A stretch of DNA of 35,845 bases, taken from positions 1 through 35,845 of the IMG/VR virus record IMGVR_UViG_3300009182_000009, one strand, 5' to 3'. Below are positions 1-4,876 of the stretch, piece after piece. The notes beneath the pieces were generated by a model. It did not search any database, was not told where the DNA came from, and worked only from the letters and a program-made list of their open reading frames with translations. Origin of the DNA: a virus. Made by a program: the position numbers and the translations under genes. Positions within the stretch are counted from its first letter, which is position 1. Each line of letters starts with the position of its first letter.

Positions 1-123
1 TACGAACGGCACGAGATACATCAACACGAACAGGGCAAACAATGCGGATGCCAGTCAGAATTCCCGTCACATGTATGTGTTTGTGACATCCATGCCAACG
101 CTACCAGTCACTGCGTCTCAATA
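1..123. repeat. Left copy of 123-bp terminal direct repeat
   Basis: Bases 1-123 are identical to 35723-35845. Both copies lie inside the same reading frame of a tail gene, so the repeat is most simply an assembly overlap of a circular or circularly permuted molecule. A true short terminal repeat of a linear virion genome cannot be excluded, but its location in the middle of a coding sequence argues against that. Confidence 0.97.
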
Positions 124-490
124 TCTTATGGGCAGTGGGAATGTTGGATCTTCAGATTCCAGAATCTACATCCCCATCAACACATCCAACATTTCGATGT
201 CACTCTCCAGTACGAGTCTTTCCACTGCGACCAACCCCACACTCGGTGCGGTCAACGGGTTCGGGCTTGCCAGGAACAGTGCTACCACCGTGATTCCCTA
301 TGTGAACGGCAGTCTCGGATCATCCACCAACAATGTGGTCACTCCTACGACCACCAAGATTGGTGTGTTTGCCACAGGCACTGGAGTGTCAAAAGCCAGT
401 GCAAGGATTGGATTTTATAGCATCGGTTCCTTTGCCGACCTTGCCGTCATTGATGCAGCAGTCAAAACCCTGTTCACACAATTGACATGA
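1..490 (+). CDS. Lectin-like tail protein, C-terminal part (continues from right end)
   Basis: The frame is open from base 2 to the stop at 488-490 and is the direct continuation of the ORF starting at 35397. Joined across the 123-bp overlap, the protein is 271 residues. The C-terminal part looks like the LamG/lectin-like beta-sandwich module common at the ends of phage tail proteins: a run of NTNRANN-type Asn-rich loops, then alternating Ser/Thr/Gly strands, ending ARIGFYSIGSFADLAVIDA. That ending (FYSIG.x2-4.DLA.lDa) is typical of the module. It probably sits on the virion surface or tail tip and binds host glycans (inference). The next gene starts inside its stop codon (ATGA at 487-490), placing it immediately upstream of the lysis cassette. 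Confidence 0.8.
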   Translation, partial: TNGTRYINTNRANNADASQNSRHMYVFVTSMPTLPVTASQYLMGSGNVGSSDSRIYIPINTSNISMSLSSTSLSTATNPTLGAVNGFGLARNSATTVIPYVNGSLGSSTNNVVTPTTTKIGVFATGTGVSKASARIGFYSIGSFADLAVIDAAVKTLFTQLT

Positions 491-714
491 GTGCCGACGA
501 AGTTTCCTCAATACGGGAAGATATCGCAACCCTCCAGGCAATCATGGAGGAACGCAGTAAATCTGCTGCACACAACGCTCAACTCCTCCGCACCATTGGT
601 GCTGCCGTTGTCGTGCAGATTTTTTGCACCGTCTATTTTGCAGGGGTTAAGACCCAGATGCTGGATCGTCTCCAGCAGGATGTGGTGGCACTACAAACCA
701 AGATAGACCGATGA
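487..714 (+). CDS. Small coiled-coil / single-membrane-span protein of the lysis cassette
   Basis: This 75-residue protein starts with ATG inside the stop of the preceding tail gene (ATGA). Residues 1-35 are charged and heptad-like, residues about 36-54 (IGAAVVVQIFCTVYFAGV) form one membrane-spanning helix, and residues 55-75 form a second short amphipathic helix with Leu/Val spacing. This coil-membrane-coil plan next to a holin and endolysin fits an accessory lysis protein such as an antiholin, pinholin-type or spanin-like factor. No signal peptidase II lipobox is visible, so an outer-membrane spanin is not supported. I do not recognise a named family. Its stop overlaps the holin start (ATGATCTG at 711). 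Confidence 0.65.
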   Translation: MSADEVSSIREDIATLQAIMEERSKSAAHNAQLLRTIGAAVVVQIFCTVYFAGVKTQMLDRLQQDVVALQTKIDR

Positions 715-1124
715 TCTGGGACATACCTCAAATGGTGACCACCATTGGTGGAATCATAAACAAACTGGTTCCCGACCGTGATGTGCAGATCAAGATTCAA
801 GCGGAGATTGAAAAGCAATTGATCAACATCGAAGCAGATCAACTCTCCGGTCAACGAGAGATCAACAAAGTAGAGGCAGCATCACCTTCCATGTTTGTCG
901 CAGGATGGAGACCAGCATGCGGATGGGTCGGGGCATTCGGTCTGGCATGGCAATTCGTACTCGCACCAATGGCTACTTGGATTGCCACTCTGTGTGGCAG
1001 TCACATTGTGCTTCCGGTGCTGCCTTCCGGTGATCTACTGAACTTGGTTTTTGCTCTTCTGGGCATCGGATCCCTTCGGTCTTTCGACAAGTGGAAAGGC
1101 ACTGAAACGAAATCCGTGAAGTGA
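711..1124 (+). CDS. Holin, three-TM GTA-type family
   Basis: This 137-residue protein matches the holin family described for gene-transfer-agent release (GTA_holin_3TM). It has an amphipathic N-terminus (about 1-55), then the hallmark E-x-x-x-V/A-x-S-x-F-x-A-GWRP stretch around residues 54-68 (EAASPSMFVAGWRPACGW). Hydrophobic helices follow at about 69-90 and 103-121, and the end is basic (GSLRSFDKWKG). The product would oligomerise in the inner membrane and release or activate the endolysin encoded just downstream, whose GTG start overlaps this stop (GTGA at 1121-1124). The position between a small membrane protein and the lysozyme supports the call. Confidence 0.85.
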   Translation: MIWDIPQMVTTIGGIINKLVPDRDVQIKIQAEIEKQLINIEADQLSGQREINKVEAASPSMFVAGWRPACGWVGAFGLAWQFVLAPMATWIATLCGSHIVLPVLPSGDLLNLVFALLGIGSLRSFDKWKGTETKSVK

Positions 1125-1666
1125 AACTGGAAGACATCATTGCTGCCTCGCAGAACAAGCCTGCAAGGTTTCGGGCATGGTTGGCATTTGCAACCCGTGC
1201 CGAGGCAGAACTGGATGCCAAAGGAAATATCAAGGTGGAACATCTTCAAGACGGGGCGGGAACCACGGTGGTGGGCATGACCAGCAGGGACGAGAAGATC
1301 TCCGACAACCCTACACCCCAAGAAATCGTCGCAGGGTACTGGAAGTACTGGACAAAGTCGGAAAGCGAATCCCTTCCCTTGGGGGTGGGTGAGGTGGTGG
1401 CAGATCTTTCGCTAGTTTGCGGAATGGGTCGTGCAGCCGAGTGGCTGCAACACGGCATCGCCGACACGGGTATCCCCATCAAGTGTGACGGGATCATTGG
1501 GGAAAACACCATTGCCAAAGCATGGAAGGTGAACTCCGATGCCCTGGCACAAGACATCATTGAGCAGGGTGTGGATCACTTCCACCGCATCGCAACCGGA
1601 GGCAGGGTGAGGTTTCTCAAGGGGTGGTTGAATCGTGCCGAGGCACTTAAAGAATTCATTGCGTGA
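1121..1666 (+). CDS. Endolysin, GH108-type muramidase with peptidoglycan-binding C-terminus
   Basis: The protein has 181 residues and starts with GTG overlapping the holin stop. The N-terminal half follows the GH108 (PF05838-type) plan: an acidic EAELD segment near residues 27-32 where the catalytic Glu of the family lies, then DGAGTTVVGMTSRD, the equivalent of the DxGGxTxxGIT signature. The C-terminal half resembles the PG_3 domain: ADLSLVCGMGRAAEWLQ, then IKCDGIIGENTIAKAW, ending in RFLKGWLNRAE, which is diagnostic. It cleaves the glycan backbone of peptidoglycan at lysis. No signal peptide is seen, so export should depend on the holin. The N-terminal signature is divergent (canonical EGG absent), so the exact catalytic residue is uncertain. 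Confidence 0.82.
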   Translation: MKLEDIIAASQNKPARFRAWLAFATRAEAELDAKGNIKVEHLQDGAGTTVVGMTSRDEKISDNPTPQEIVAGYWKYWTKSESESLPLGVGEVVADLSLVCGMGRAAEWLQHGIADTGIPIKCDGIIGENTIAKAWKVNSDALAQDIIEQGVDHFHRIATGGRVRFLKGWLNRAEALKEFIA

Positions 1667-1923
1667 AGATCTCGCTACCCAAAACCATCCGAGTGGTGGA
1701 ACGGAAATTGGGTCGGGAGAAAGCTATGGGGCAGGCAACCTACGGGAAGATCCCCTTGGTGGAACTGGACTCCAGGCTACAATCCAAAGAAAGATTGGGA
1801 ACCCTTGTACACGAACTTTTACACATCGTATTTGAAGACCTTACCGAAGAGCAGACGATCCTGGTTGAGCAACGGATTGCCAGTGTTTTATGGCATGACG
1901 GGTGGAGACGCATACATAAATAA
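1663..1923 (+). CDS. Small HExxH putative zinc metalloprotein
   Basis: This 86-residue protein has a GTG start in a GTGA overlap with the endolysin stop. It carries TLVHELLHIVF, with H50-E51-x-x-H54 forming a zincin motif, preceded by an 'I-x-V/L' strand and RL..KERLGTLVHE, as in small phage metallopeptidase-like proteins and the ImmA/IrrE-type minimal zincins. A third ligand could be E/D in the following helix (EDLTEEQ). The location directly before the candidate attP and integrase, at the end of the lysis cassette, allows two readings: a peptidase for cell-wall or virion processing, or an ImmA-like protease that inactivates a repressor. The sequence does not decide between them. It lacks the helix-turn-helix often fused to ImmA partners. 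Confidence 0.7.
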   Translation: MKISLPKTIRVVERKLGREKAMGQATYGKIPLVELDSRLQSKERLGTLVHELLHIVFEDLTEEQTILVEQRIASVLWHDGWRRIHK

Positions 1924-1952
1924 TGGTAGGAGATGTGGTATAAACTACCATT
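1922..1952. repeat. 8-bp inverted repeat AATGGTAG/CTACCATT in the attP region
   Basis: A perfect 8-bp inverted repeat (1922-1929 and 1945-1952) encloses a 15-nt loop immediately after the stop of the HExxH gene. It could act as a weak terminator, but no T-run follows. Its right half overlaps the anticodon-arm-like part of the tRNA-like sequence, so it may instead be part of the integration site. Confidence 0.5.
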
Positions 1953-1992
1953 CTTCAGAGGAGATTCATGGGTTCGAGTCCCAGTCAACCCA
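1935..1992 (+). other. attP: tRNA 3'-half-like sequence, candidate attP core
   Basis: Reading 5' to 3' there is an anticodon-arm-like hairpin (GTGGT, 7-nt loop 1940-1946 with T at the position-33 equivalent, ACCAT). A class-II-like variable arm follows (CTTC-AGA-GGAG), then a T-arm (TGGG, loop TTCGAGT at 1973-1979, CCCA), an acceptor-like strand TCAACCC (1985-1991) and discriminator A1992. The 5' half does not fold as a tRNA: no D-arm can be drawn, although GGGTGGA at 1900-1906 could pair with 6 of 7 acceptor bases. A 3' tRNA half directly upstream of an integrase gene is the classical arrangement of a phage attP that rebuilds a host tRNA on insertion. CCA is not encoded. The tRNA identity cannot be assigned with confidence. 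Confidence 0.6.
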
Positions 1993-2023
1993 CGGTGGTC
2001 TCTGTAGGATTGTCTGACACTTT

Positions 2024-2035
2024 GAACCGCATAAA
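2024..2035 (+). repeat. Left arm of 12-bp inverted repeat flanking the integrase gene
   Basis: GAACCGCATAAA at 2024-2035 recurs in inverted orientation at 3217-3228, on the far side of the integrase gene. The match continues as YAC after one mismatch. Paired inverted sites flanking int, next to the attP-like core, fit arm-type recombinase or accessory-factor binding sites. Confidence 0.6.
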
Positions 2036-2050
2036 CACAGGGTCTATAGA

Positions 2051-2108
2051 GTATTTGATAATATTGGAAAACATTTGAAAATCCTTGAAAGTGGTACTGG
2101 TTGGTACT
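2051..2108 (+). repeat. Helically phased 10-bp repeats upstream of integrase
   Basis: Four consecutive 10-bp units (2051-2060, 2061-2070, 2071-2080, 2081-2090) fit the consensus N-T/C-A-T-T-T-G-A-A-A: GTATTTGATA, ATATTGGAAA, ACATTTGAAA, ATCCTTGAAA. They are followed by TGGTACT at 2092-2098 and again at 2102-2108, also 10 bp apart. The A-tracts recur once per helical turn, so the segment should be bent and every unit faces the same side. This suits integrase arm binding, IHF-independent bending, or autoregulation of int. A further TTGAAA lies at 3249-3254 on the other side of int. Confidence 0.65.
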
Positions 2109-2118
2109 ACAGAGGGGA

Positions 2119-3132
2119 ATGAAGTATTCCAAACTGCACCCCAAGTTCAGCAAGGCACGGAACAAATGGGAGGTGGATGTCTCGGCACGGTTCACCGGAA
2201 AGCGTACCAGGCACTTCTACGACACGCAGGCAGCAGCACTCGCAGGATGCTCTGAAATCGTCTTGAAGTTGGAAATGGGCATCTCGCCCCAACCGGACAG
2301 CAAAGTCACTAGGATCGATGCCCTGGTCGCAGCATTCCTCAAGGACAGGGAACACAAGGTGGTGGCATCCACTCTCACCTCCTTGGTCTGGGGAACCAAC
2401 CTCCTGCGTGAAAGGTTCGGACACCTCCCTGCCGATCAGTTGACTGCCGACATGGTTGATGCATGGATCATGTCCTTACGGTCTCCCAAGGGAAAAGATT
2501 TCACCGTGAGGAGCAAGCACAATGCTTTTACGACATGCAGGACTTTCTACAACTGGAACATGGTGAGGAGACTTGTTCCGGTTTCGCCATTCATCAACGC
2601 ACCGGACAAGCAGGAGAAAGGACACAGACTTGCCATACTGACCGTTGACGAGGCACGACTGCTGCTGGCTCAAGACTTTCCCTGCTGGTTCCGAGCATTC
2701 CTGGTGGGTGGGATGTTCGCAGGGTTAAGGACATGCGAGATGAAACGCATGAGTCACCACCATGTGGATTGGGATTACAACGAGATCGCAATAACCAAAG
2801 AGATCTGCAAGAAGGGAATGGCAATGCGACCGAGGCAGATCAGTCTCACCGAAGCATTCAAGAGGCACATGCACCGAGGGGATGGGGCATTCCTTGAGGG
2901 CAAGACCAACCACGACTTCGACCCGTACTGGAAACGGTGTGCTGCCCTGCTTGGTCTACCGGAGTACCCGTCAAACATTTGCCGTCACACTTTTGCCAGC
3001 ATGCTACTGTCTGCCTCGCAGAACTCGGTCACCACAGCATTTCAGATGGGTCACACCTCTCCGGTGCTGCTGTATTCCACCTATGCCAACCTGGTAACCA
3101 GGAGGGACAGTACGGCATTCTGGCAACTTTGA
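2119..3132 (+). CDS. int: Tyrosine recombinase / phage integrase
   Basis: The protein has 337 residues from ATG 2119; an in-frame TTG at 2101 would add six. Residues about 10-60 form an arm-binding-like beta region, 65-150 the SAM-like core-binding domain, and 165-330 the catalytic domain. Visible catalytic residues are R204 (FAGLR), R289-H290 (NICRHTFAS), H312 (MGHTS) and nucleophile Y322 (YSTYANL). Box II has Asn in place of the usual first His (N-x-x-R), and the C-terminus carries FW, a combination I associate with an integrase subgroup of Verrucomicrobiota and relatives (recollection, not a search). The gene sits next to the attP-like tRNA fragment and phased repeats, so it should catalyse insertion into a host tRNA gene. 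The gap to the preceding HExxH gene suggests its own promoter, perhaps within the phased repeats, but no convincing -35/-10 pair is visible. Confidence 0.93.
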   Translation: MKYSKLHPKFSKARNKWEVDVSARFTGKRTRHFYDTQAAALAGCSEIVLKLEMGISPQPDSKVTRIDALVAAFLKDREHKVVASTLTSLVWGTNLLRERFGHLPADQLTADMVDAWIMSLRSPKGKDFTVRSKHNAFTTCRTFYNWNMVRRLVPVSPFINAPDKQEKGHRLAILTVDEARLLLAQDFPCWFRAFLVGGMFAGLRTCEMKRMSHHHVDWDYNEIAITKEICKKGMAMRPRQISLTEAFKRHMHRGDGAFLEGKTNHDFDPYWKRCAALLGLPEYPSNICRHTFASMLLSASQNSVTTAFQMGHTSPVLLYSTYANLVTRRDSTAFWQL

Positions 3133-3167
3133 TTGTCAAAAAGGTTTTGCGGAAAATTGCTTTTCTA

Positions 3168-3202
3168 TTCCTTTAGCCGACTTTTTTTCTAAACTAAAGG
3201 AA
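3168..3202. repeat. 9-bp perfect inverted repeat after int
   Basis: TTCCTTTAG (3168-3176) and CTAAAGGAA (3194-3202) enclose a 17-nt loop containing a T-run. It lies 36 bp after the integrase stop. It could terminate the int transcript or form a protein-binding dyad in the right attachment arm. The T-run is inside the loop rather than after the stem, so it is not a standard intrinsic terminator. The rest of 3133-3260 is AT-rich with no ORF. Confidence 0.55.
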
Positions 3203-3216
3203 CTCTACACCTAGTA

Positions 3217-3228
3217 TTTATGCGGTTC
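3217..3228 (-). repeat. Right arm of 12-bp inverted repeat flanking the integrase gene
   Basis: TTTATGCGGTTC is the reverse complement of 2024-2035. It lies about 30 bp upstream of the main control-region promoter, so occupancy here could link recombination to early transcription. Confidence 0.6.
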
Positions 3229-3260
3229 TACACCCCATTAAAAATATCTTGAAATAATCA

Positions 3261-3289
3261 TTGACGCATTCAAGAGGTGGGAGTATACC
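3261..3289 (+). promoter_or_regulatory. Sigma70-like promoter with overlapping operator O1
   Basis: TTGACG (3261-3266) and TATACC (3284-3289) are separated by exactly 17 bp, giving the best housekeeping-type promoter in the window. The dyad copy GGTGGGAGTATACC (3276-3289) covers the -10 element, so a bound regulator would block polymerase. The expected start near 3296 leads to the first small early gene at 3340. This is the likely entry point for the whole early region. Confidence 0.7.
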
Positions 3290-3339
3290 TAGTTGTAGAT
3301 GAGGCAATCACGCCGAGTCACAACCAGAAAAAAACAAAC

Positions 3340-3552
3340 ATGAAAAACAGCAATCCACGGTGGGCAGGAGTTGAACCCATCATTCTTTGCAAGGCATTAG
3401 ACATAGCTCAACGGGCATACCAACAAGCAGTGTACATGGGGTTGCCGAATCCCGATGCATATGCTGATCTCCAGCATGACAAGTATCTGAACGACTACCT
3501 GGAGGCACGGGAAGAAAGTTTTGCCCAAGAAGAGAAAAGGACGCATCGCTAA
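3340..3552 (+). CDS. Small early hypothetical protein
   Basis: This 70-residue protein is the first gene after the O1 promoter. I chose ATG 3340, preceded by an A-rich leader (AAAAAACAAAC), because upstream in-frame GTG/TTG starts overlap the promoter. The sequence contains a helical stretch (LCKALDIAQRAYQQAVYMGL), then acidic/aromatic residues and a charged tail (EEKRTHR). I do not recognise a family. Its position suggests an early regulatory or host-interaction role (inference only). Confidence 0.6.
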   Translation: MKNSNPRWAGVEPIILCKALDIAQRAYQQAVYMGLPNPDAYADLQHDKYLNDYLEAREESFAQEEKRTHR

Positions 3553-3571
3553 CCCACCGGAGACCACGACC

Positions 3572-3811
3572 ATGAATTCATACGCAAAGACAAGCAACCG
3601 CACTGGACTTGGTTTTAAGACGGCATCAAAGATCCGAAAGGAGTACCGTGATGCCTCTCGGAATCTGGCAAAAGCACGGGACATTCTGATGGGTCTTTAT
3701 TCCCAAGGCAAAGACATCACCCAAGCAAGAGAAGTAGCGGAAAAAGCTGAACAGGTATTCTGGTCAATAGATCACGAAGCTAGACGCTACAGGTTTTTTT
3801 ATCAGCTTTAA
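3572..3811 (+). CDS. Small basic helical hypothetical protein
   Basis: This 79-residue protein is read from ATG 3572, which has GGAG nine bases upstream, one of the few clear ribosome-binding sites here. An in-frame TTG at 3521 would overlap the previous gene by 30 bases and is less likely. The protein is rich in Lys/Arg and predicted largely helical (TASKIRKEYRDASRNLAKARD; AREVAEKAEQVFWSIDHEARR), with aromatic residues at the end. There is no recognised domain. It is probably co-transcribed from the promoter at 3261. Confidence 0.6.
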   Translation: MNSYAKTSNRTGLGFKTASKIRKEYRDASRNLAKARDILMGLYSQGKDITQAREVAEKAEQVFWSIDHEARRYRFFYQL

Positions 3812-3815
3812 CCAT

Positions 3816-3995
3816 ATGCCCAAAAAGACACCAGCACACGGGGGCAAGCGTACCGGATCGGGGAGACCCCCCACCGGACGCACCTCAACCTCCAAGTCAA
3901 TCACCCTAAAAAACAAGCAGTGGGAGGAGATCGATTCCAAACGGGGAAACCTTTCCCCATCCGGTTACATAGAATCCCAACTCTTTAAAAAATAA
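3816..3995 (+). CDS. Small basic RHH-like DNA-binding protein
   Basis: This 59-residue ORF starts at ATG 3816, five bases after the preceding stop. The first 28 residues are basic and contain GRPP, an AT-hook-like minor-groove motif (SGRPPTGRT). Residues 30-57 (SITLKNKQWEEIDSKRG, then SPSGYIESQLF) follow a ribbon-helix-helix pattern: one beta strand, helix A, a turn with Gly, helix B. RHH proteins bind short dyads as dimers, and a dyad (O2) begins ten bases after this stop. I infer a transcriptional regulator of the early region. RHH antitoxins share this fold, but no toxin gene is adjacent. The assignment is by pattern and modest. Confidence 0.55.
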   Translation: MPKKTPAHGGKRTGSGRPPTGRTSTSKSITLKNKQWEEIDSKRGNLSPSGYIESQLFKK

Positions 3996-3998
3996 CGC

Positions 3999-4027
3999 TT
4001 GCATGGTGTGAGTACACCAGATACGAA
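3999..4027 (+). promoter_or_regulatory. Operator O2 with weak promoter elements
   Basis: GGTGTGAGTACACC (4005-4018) is the most symmetric copy of the repeated dyad: GGTGT and ACACC arms flank GAGT. TTGCAT (3999-4004) immediately precedes it and TACGAA (4022-4027) follows at 17-bp spacing, a weak -35/-10 pair. The operator would fill the spacer. It lies just upstream of the RHH-like gene at 4041, consistent with autoregulation. Confidence 0.55.
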
Positions 4028-4040
4028 TCACCCCAGACCG

Positions 4041-4223
4041 ATGCCAAACCAGAGAAAAAAAGGAAAACGGAAATTTCAGTCATGGTTGACCGAGGAGCAG
4101 CATGTTGCCCTGGCAGCACTGGCGAAGTCCAAGGGAGTGACCATGACCGAAGTTTTGACCCAAGTAGTCGATGCAGTCATTGAGTCTAAAAAAACCAAAA
4201 CCCCTAAACAGAAAGACACCTAA
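4041..4223 (+). CDS. Second RHH-like small regulator
   Basis: This 60-residue protein starts at ATG 4041. A TTG at 3999 would read through operator O2 and is rejected. The basic N-terminus (PNQRKKGKRK) is followed by a strand (FQSWLT) and two helices (EEQHVALAALAKSKG, then TMTEVLTQVVDAVIESK), the Arc/MetJ/CopG plan where S/T-x-T-E-V-L starts helix B. It should dimerise and insert a beta ribbon into the major groove. Placed between dyads O2 and O3, it is the strongest candidate for the factor recognising them. It could act as lysogeny repressor, early-gene regulator or antitoxin-like protein. Confidence 0.6.
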   Translation: MPNQRKKGKRKFQSWLTEEQHVALAALAKSKGVTMTEVLTQVVDAVIESKKTKTPKQKDT

Positions 4224-4226
4224 TCC

Positions 4227-4373
4227 GTGCAACCAATCGATATCCCCATTAATGAAACCCAAGCAGATCAGATCGACAACCTTTTCCCGACCCGTGAGGA
4301 ATTCGTGGACGAATTTCACAAACAACTCCTTCTCGTTTTGCGTGAAGGTGGGAGTACACCGCTTGTTTCCTAA
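4227..4373 (+). CDS. Short acidic hypothetical ORF
   Basis: A GTG-initiated 48-residue frame lies three bases after the previous stop and ends at TAA 4373. The product is acidic with an amphipathic helix (PTREEFVDEFHKQLLLVLRE). It fills an otherwise empty interval, and codon choice resembles its neighbours. The third dyad (4347-4360) lies inside its last codons. There is no family match and no ribosome-binding site, so this is a tentative call. Confidence 0.42.
   Translation: MQPIDIPINETQADQIDNLFPTREEFVDEFHKQLLLVLREGGSTPLVS
4347..4360 (+). promoter_or_regulatory. Operator O3 (GGTGGGAGTACACC)
   Basis: This is the third copy of the 14-bp dyad, 26 bp upstream of the HTH gene at 4386. TTGCGT lies at 4338-4343 but no acceptable -10 stands at 17 bp. 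The candidate TAATGT (4371-4376) is too far away. It is best described as an operator controlling the HTH gene or the recombination genes downstream. Confidence 0.55.
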
Positions 4374-4385
4374 TGTATTACACCC

Positions 4386-4622
4386 ATGAGTAAACCGATT
4401 CCATACTTACGACCCAGGGAAGCAGCCAACTATTGCTCGGTCTCCATGCAGACCCTATACAACTGGATGAACAAGGGAATACTAAAGTCGTACATTATTG
4501 GAGGAACCCGTTTGCTACGGGTCTCTGACATTGACGCAATGATTGAGGCAGGGGGACATCCCCCTTTATGCCCAGAGGTGGCAGTCCACCCAAAGGGAAT
4601 CCTAGCAAAGCTATTCTCATGA
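4386..4622 (+). CDS. Excisionase-type / MerR-like HTH DNA-binding protein
   Basis: This 78-residue protein has residues about 6-52 matching the HTH_17 (excisionase-family) winged-helix plan: YLRPREAANYCSVSMQTLYN, then a wing region WMNKGILKSYIIGG-TRLLRVS and the closing helix DIDAMIEAGG. In temperate phages such proteins are Xis recombination-directionality factors or AlpA-like activators. An integrase in the same genome and an operator immediately upstream make Xis plausible, but a role as early-gene activator is equally possible. The C-terminal 25 residues are Pro/His-rich and unassigned. The stop overlaps the next small gene (ATGA at 4619). Confidence 0.72.
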   Translation: MSKPIPYLRPREAANYCSVSMQTLYNWMNKGILKSYIIGGTRLLRVSDIDAMIEAGGHPPLCPEVAVHPKGILAKLFS

Positions 4623-4720
4623 TTGCACTCCTCCTCCTTATTCTTACCGCAACCCTCCTGCTCTGCCGTGACGAGGCAGCAGAGATCCTTACCTGGATCA
4701 TTTCCCGATTCACCCGATGA
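4619..4720 (+). CDS. 33-residue membrane peptide
   Basis: The ATG overlaps the stop of the HTH gene (ATGA) and its own stop overlaps the next start (ATGA at 4717). The product is one hydrophobic helix (IALLLLILTATLLLC) followed by an amphipathic acidic/basic tail (DEAAEILTWIISRFTR). The double overlap is the pattern seen for real genes across this genome. The role is unknown; small phage membrane peptides can act in superinfection exclusion or lysis timing. Confidence 0.5.
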   Translation: MIALLLLILTATLLLCRDEAAEILTWIISRFTR

Positions 4721-4836
4721 AGACCCTCATCCGATTCTGGAACTGGTACGCACGGTGGACGGGTTACTCCAAAGCCCGACTCCAACGGGATACCGGACTC
4801 CGCATTCAATCTACAGCATTTCCCCCTGGCAAGTGA
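4717..4836 (+). CDS. 39-residue basic aromatic peptide
   Basis: This ORF starts in an ATGA overlap with the preceding membrane peptide. It is rich in Trp/Tyr/Arg (RFWNWYARWTGYSKARLQR) and ends at TGA 4836. There is no family match. An alternative 85-residue frame over the same bases (4623-4880, TTG start) has low-complexity Ser/Pro content and no coupling, so I prefer this one. The 40 bases from 4837 to the next ATG carry no evident signal. Confidence 0.45.
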   Translation: MKTLIRFWNWYARWTGYSKARLQRDTGLRIQSTAFPPGK

Positions 4837-4876
4837 CCGAGGGGATCATCAGACAACCCAAACAGACAAAACACAC

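Noticed and set aside
1900-1992. Complete class-II tRNA gene of 93 nt
   Set aside because: Acceptor strands pair 6 of 7 and an anticodon-like arm exists, but no D-arm can be formed, the putative anticodon would be AAA with C37, the T-stem has an A-G mismatch, and the 5' part overlaps the HExxH coding sequence. An attP-type tRNA 3' half explains the data better.
3277-3339. N-terminal extension of the first early gene from GTG 3277
   Set aside because: It would start inside the -10 element of the strongest promoter, before the expected transcription start.
3816-4223. Toxin-antitoxin module
   Set aside because: Two RHH-like proteins resemble antitoxins, but no ParE/RelE/MazF-like toxin is encoded next to either; the neighbours at 3572 and 4227 show no toxin motif.
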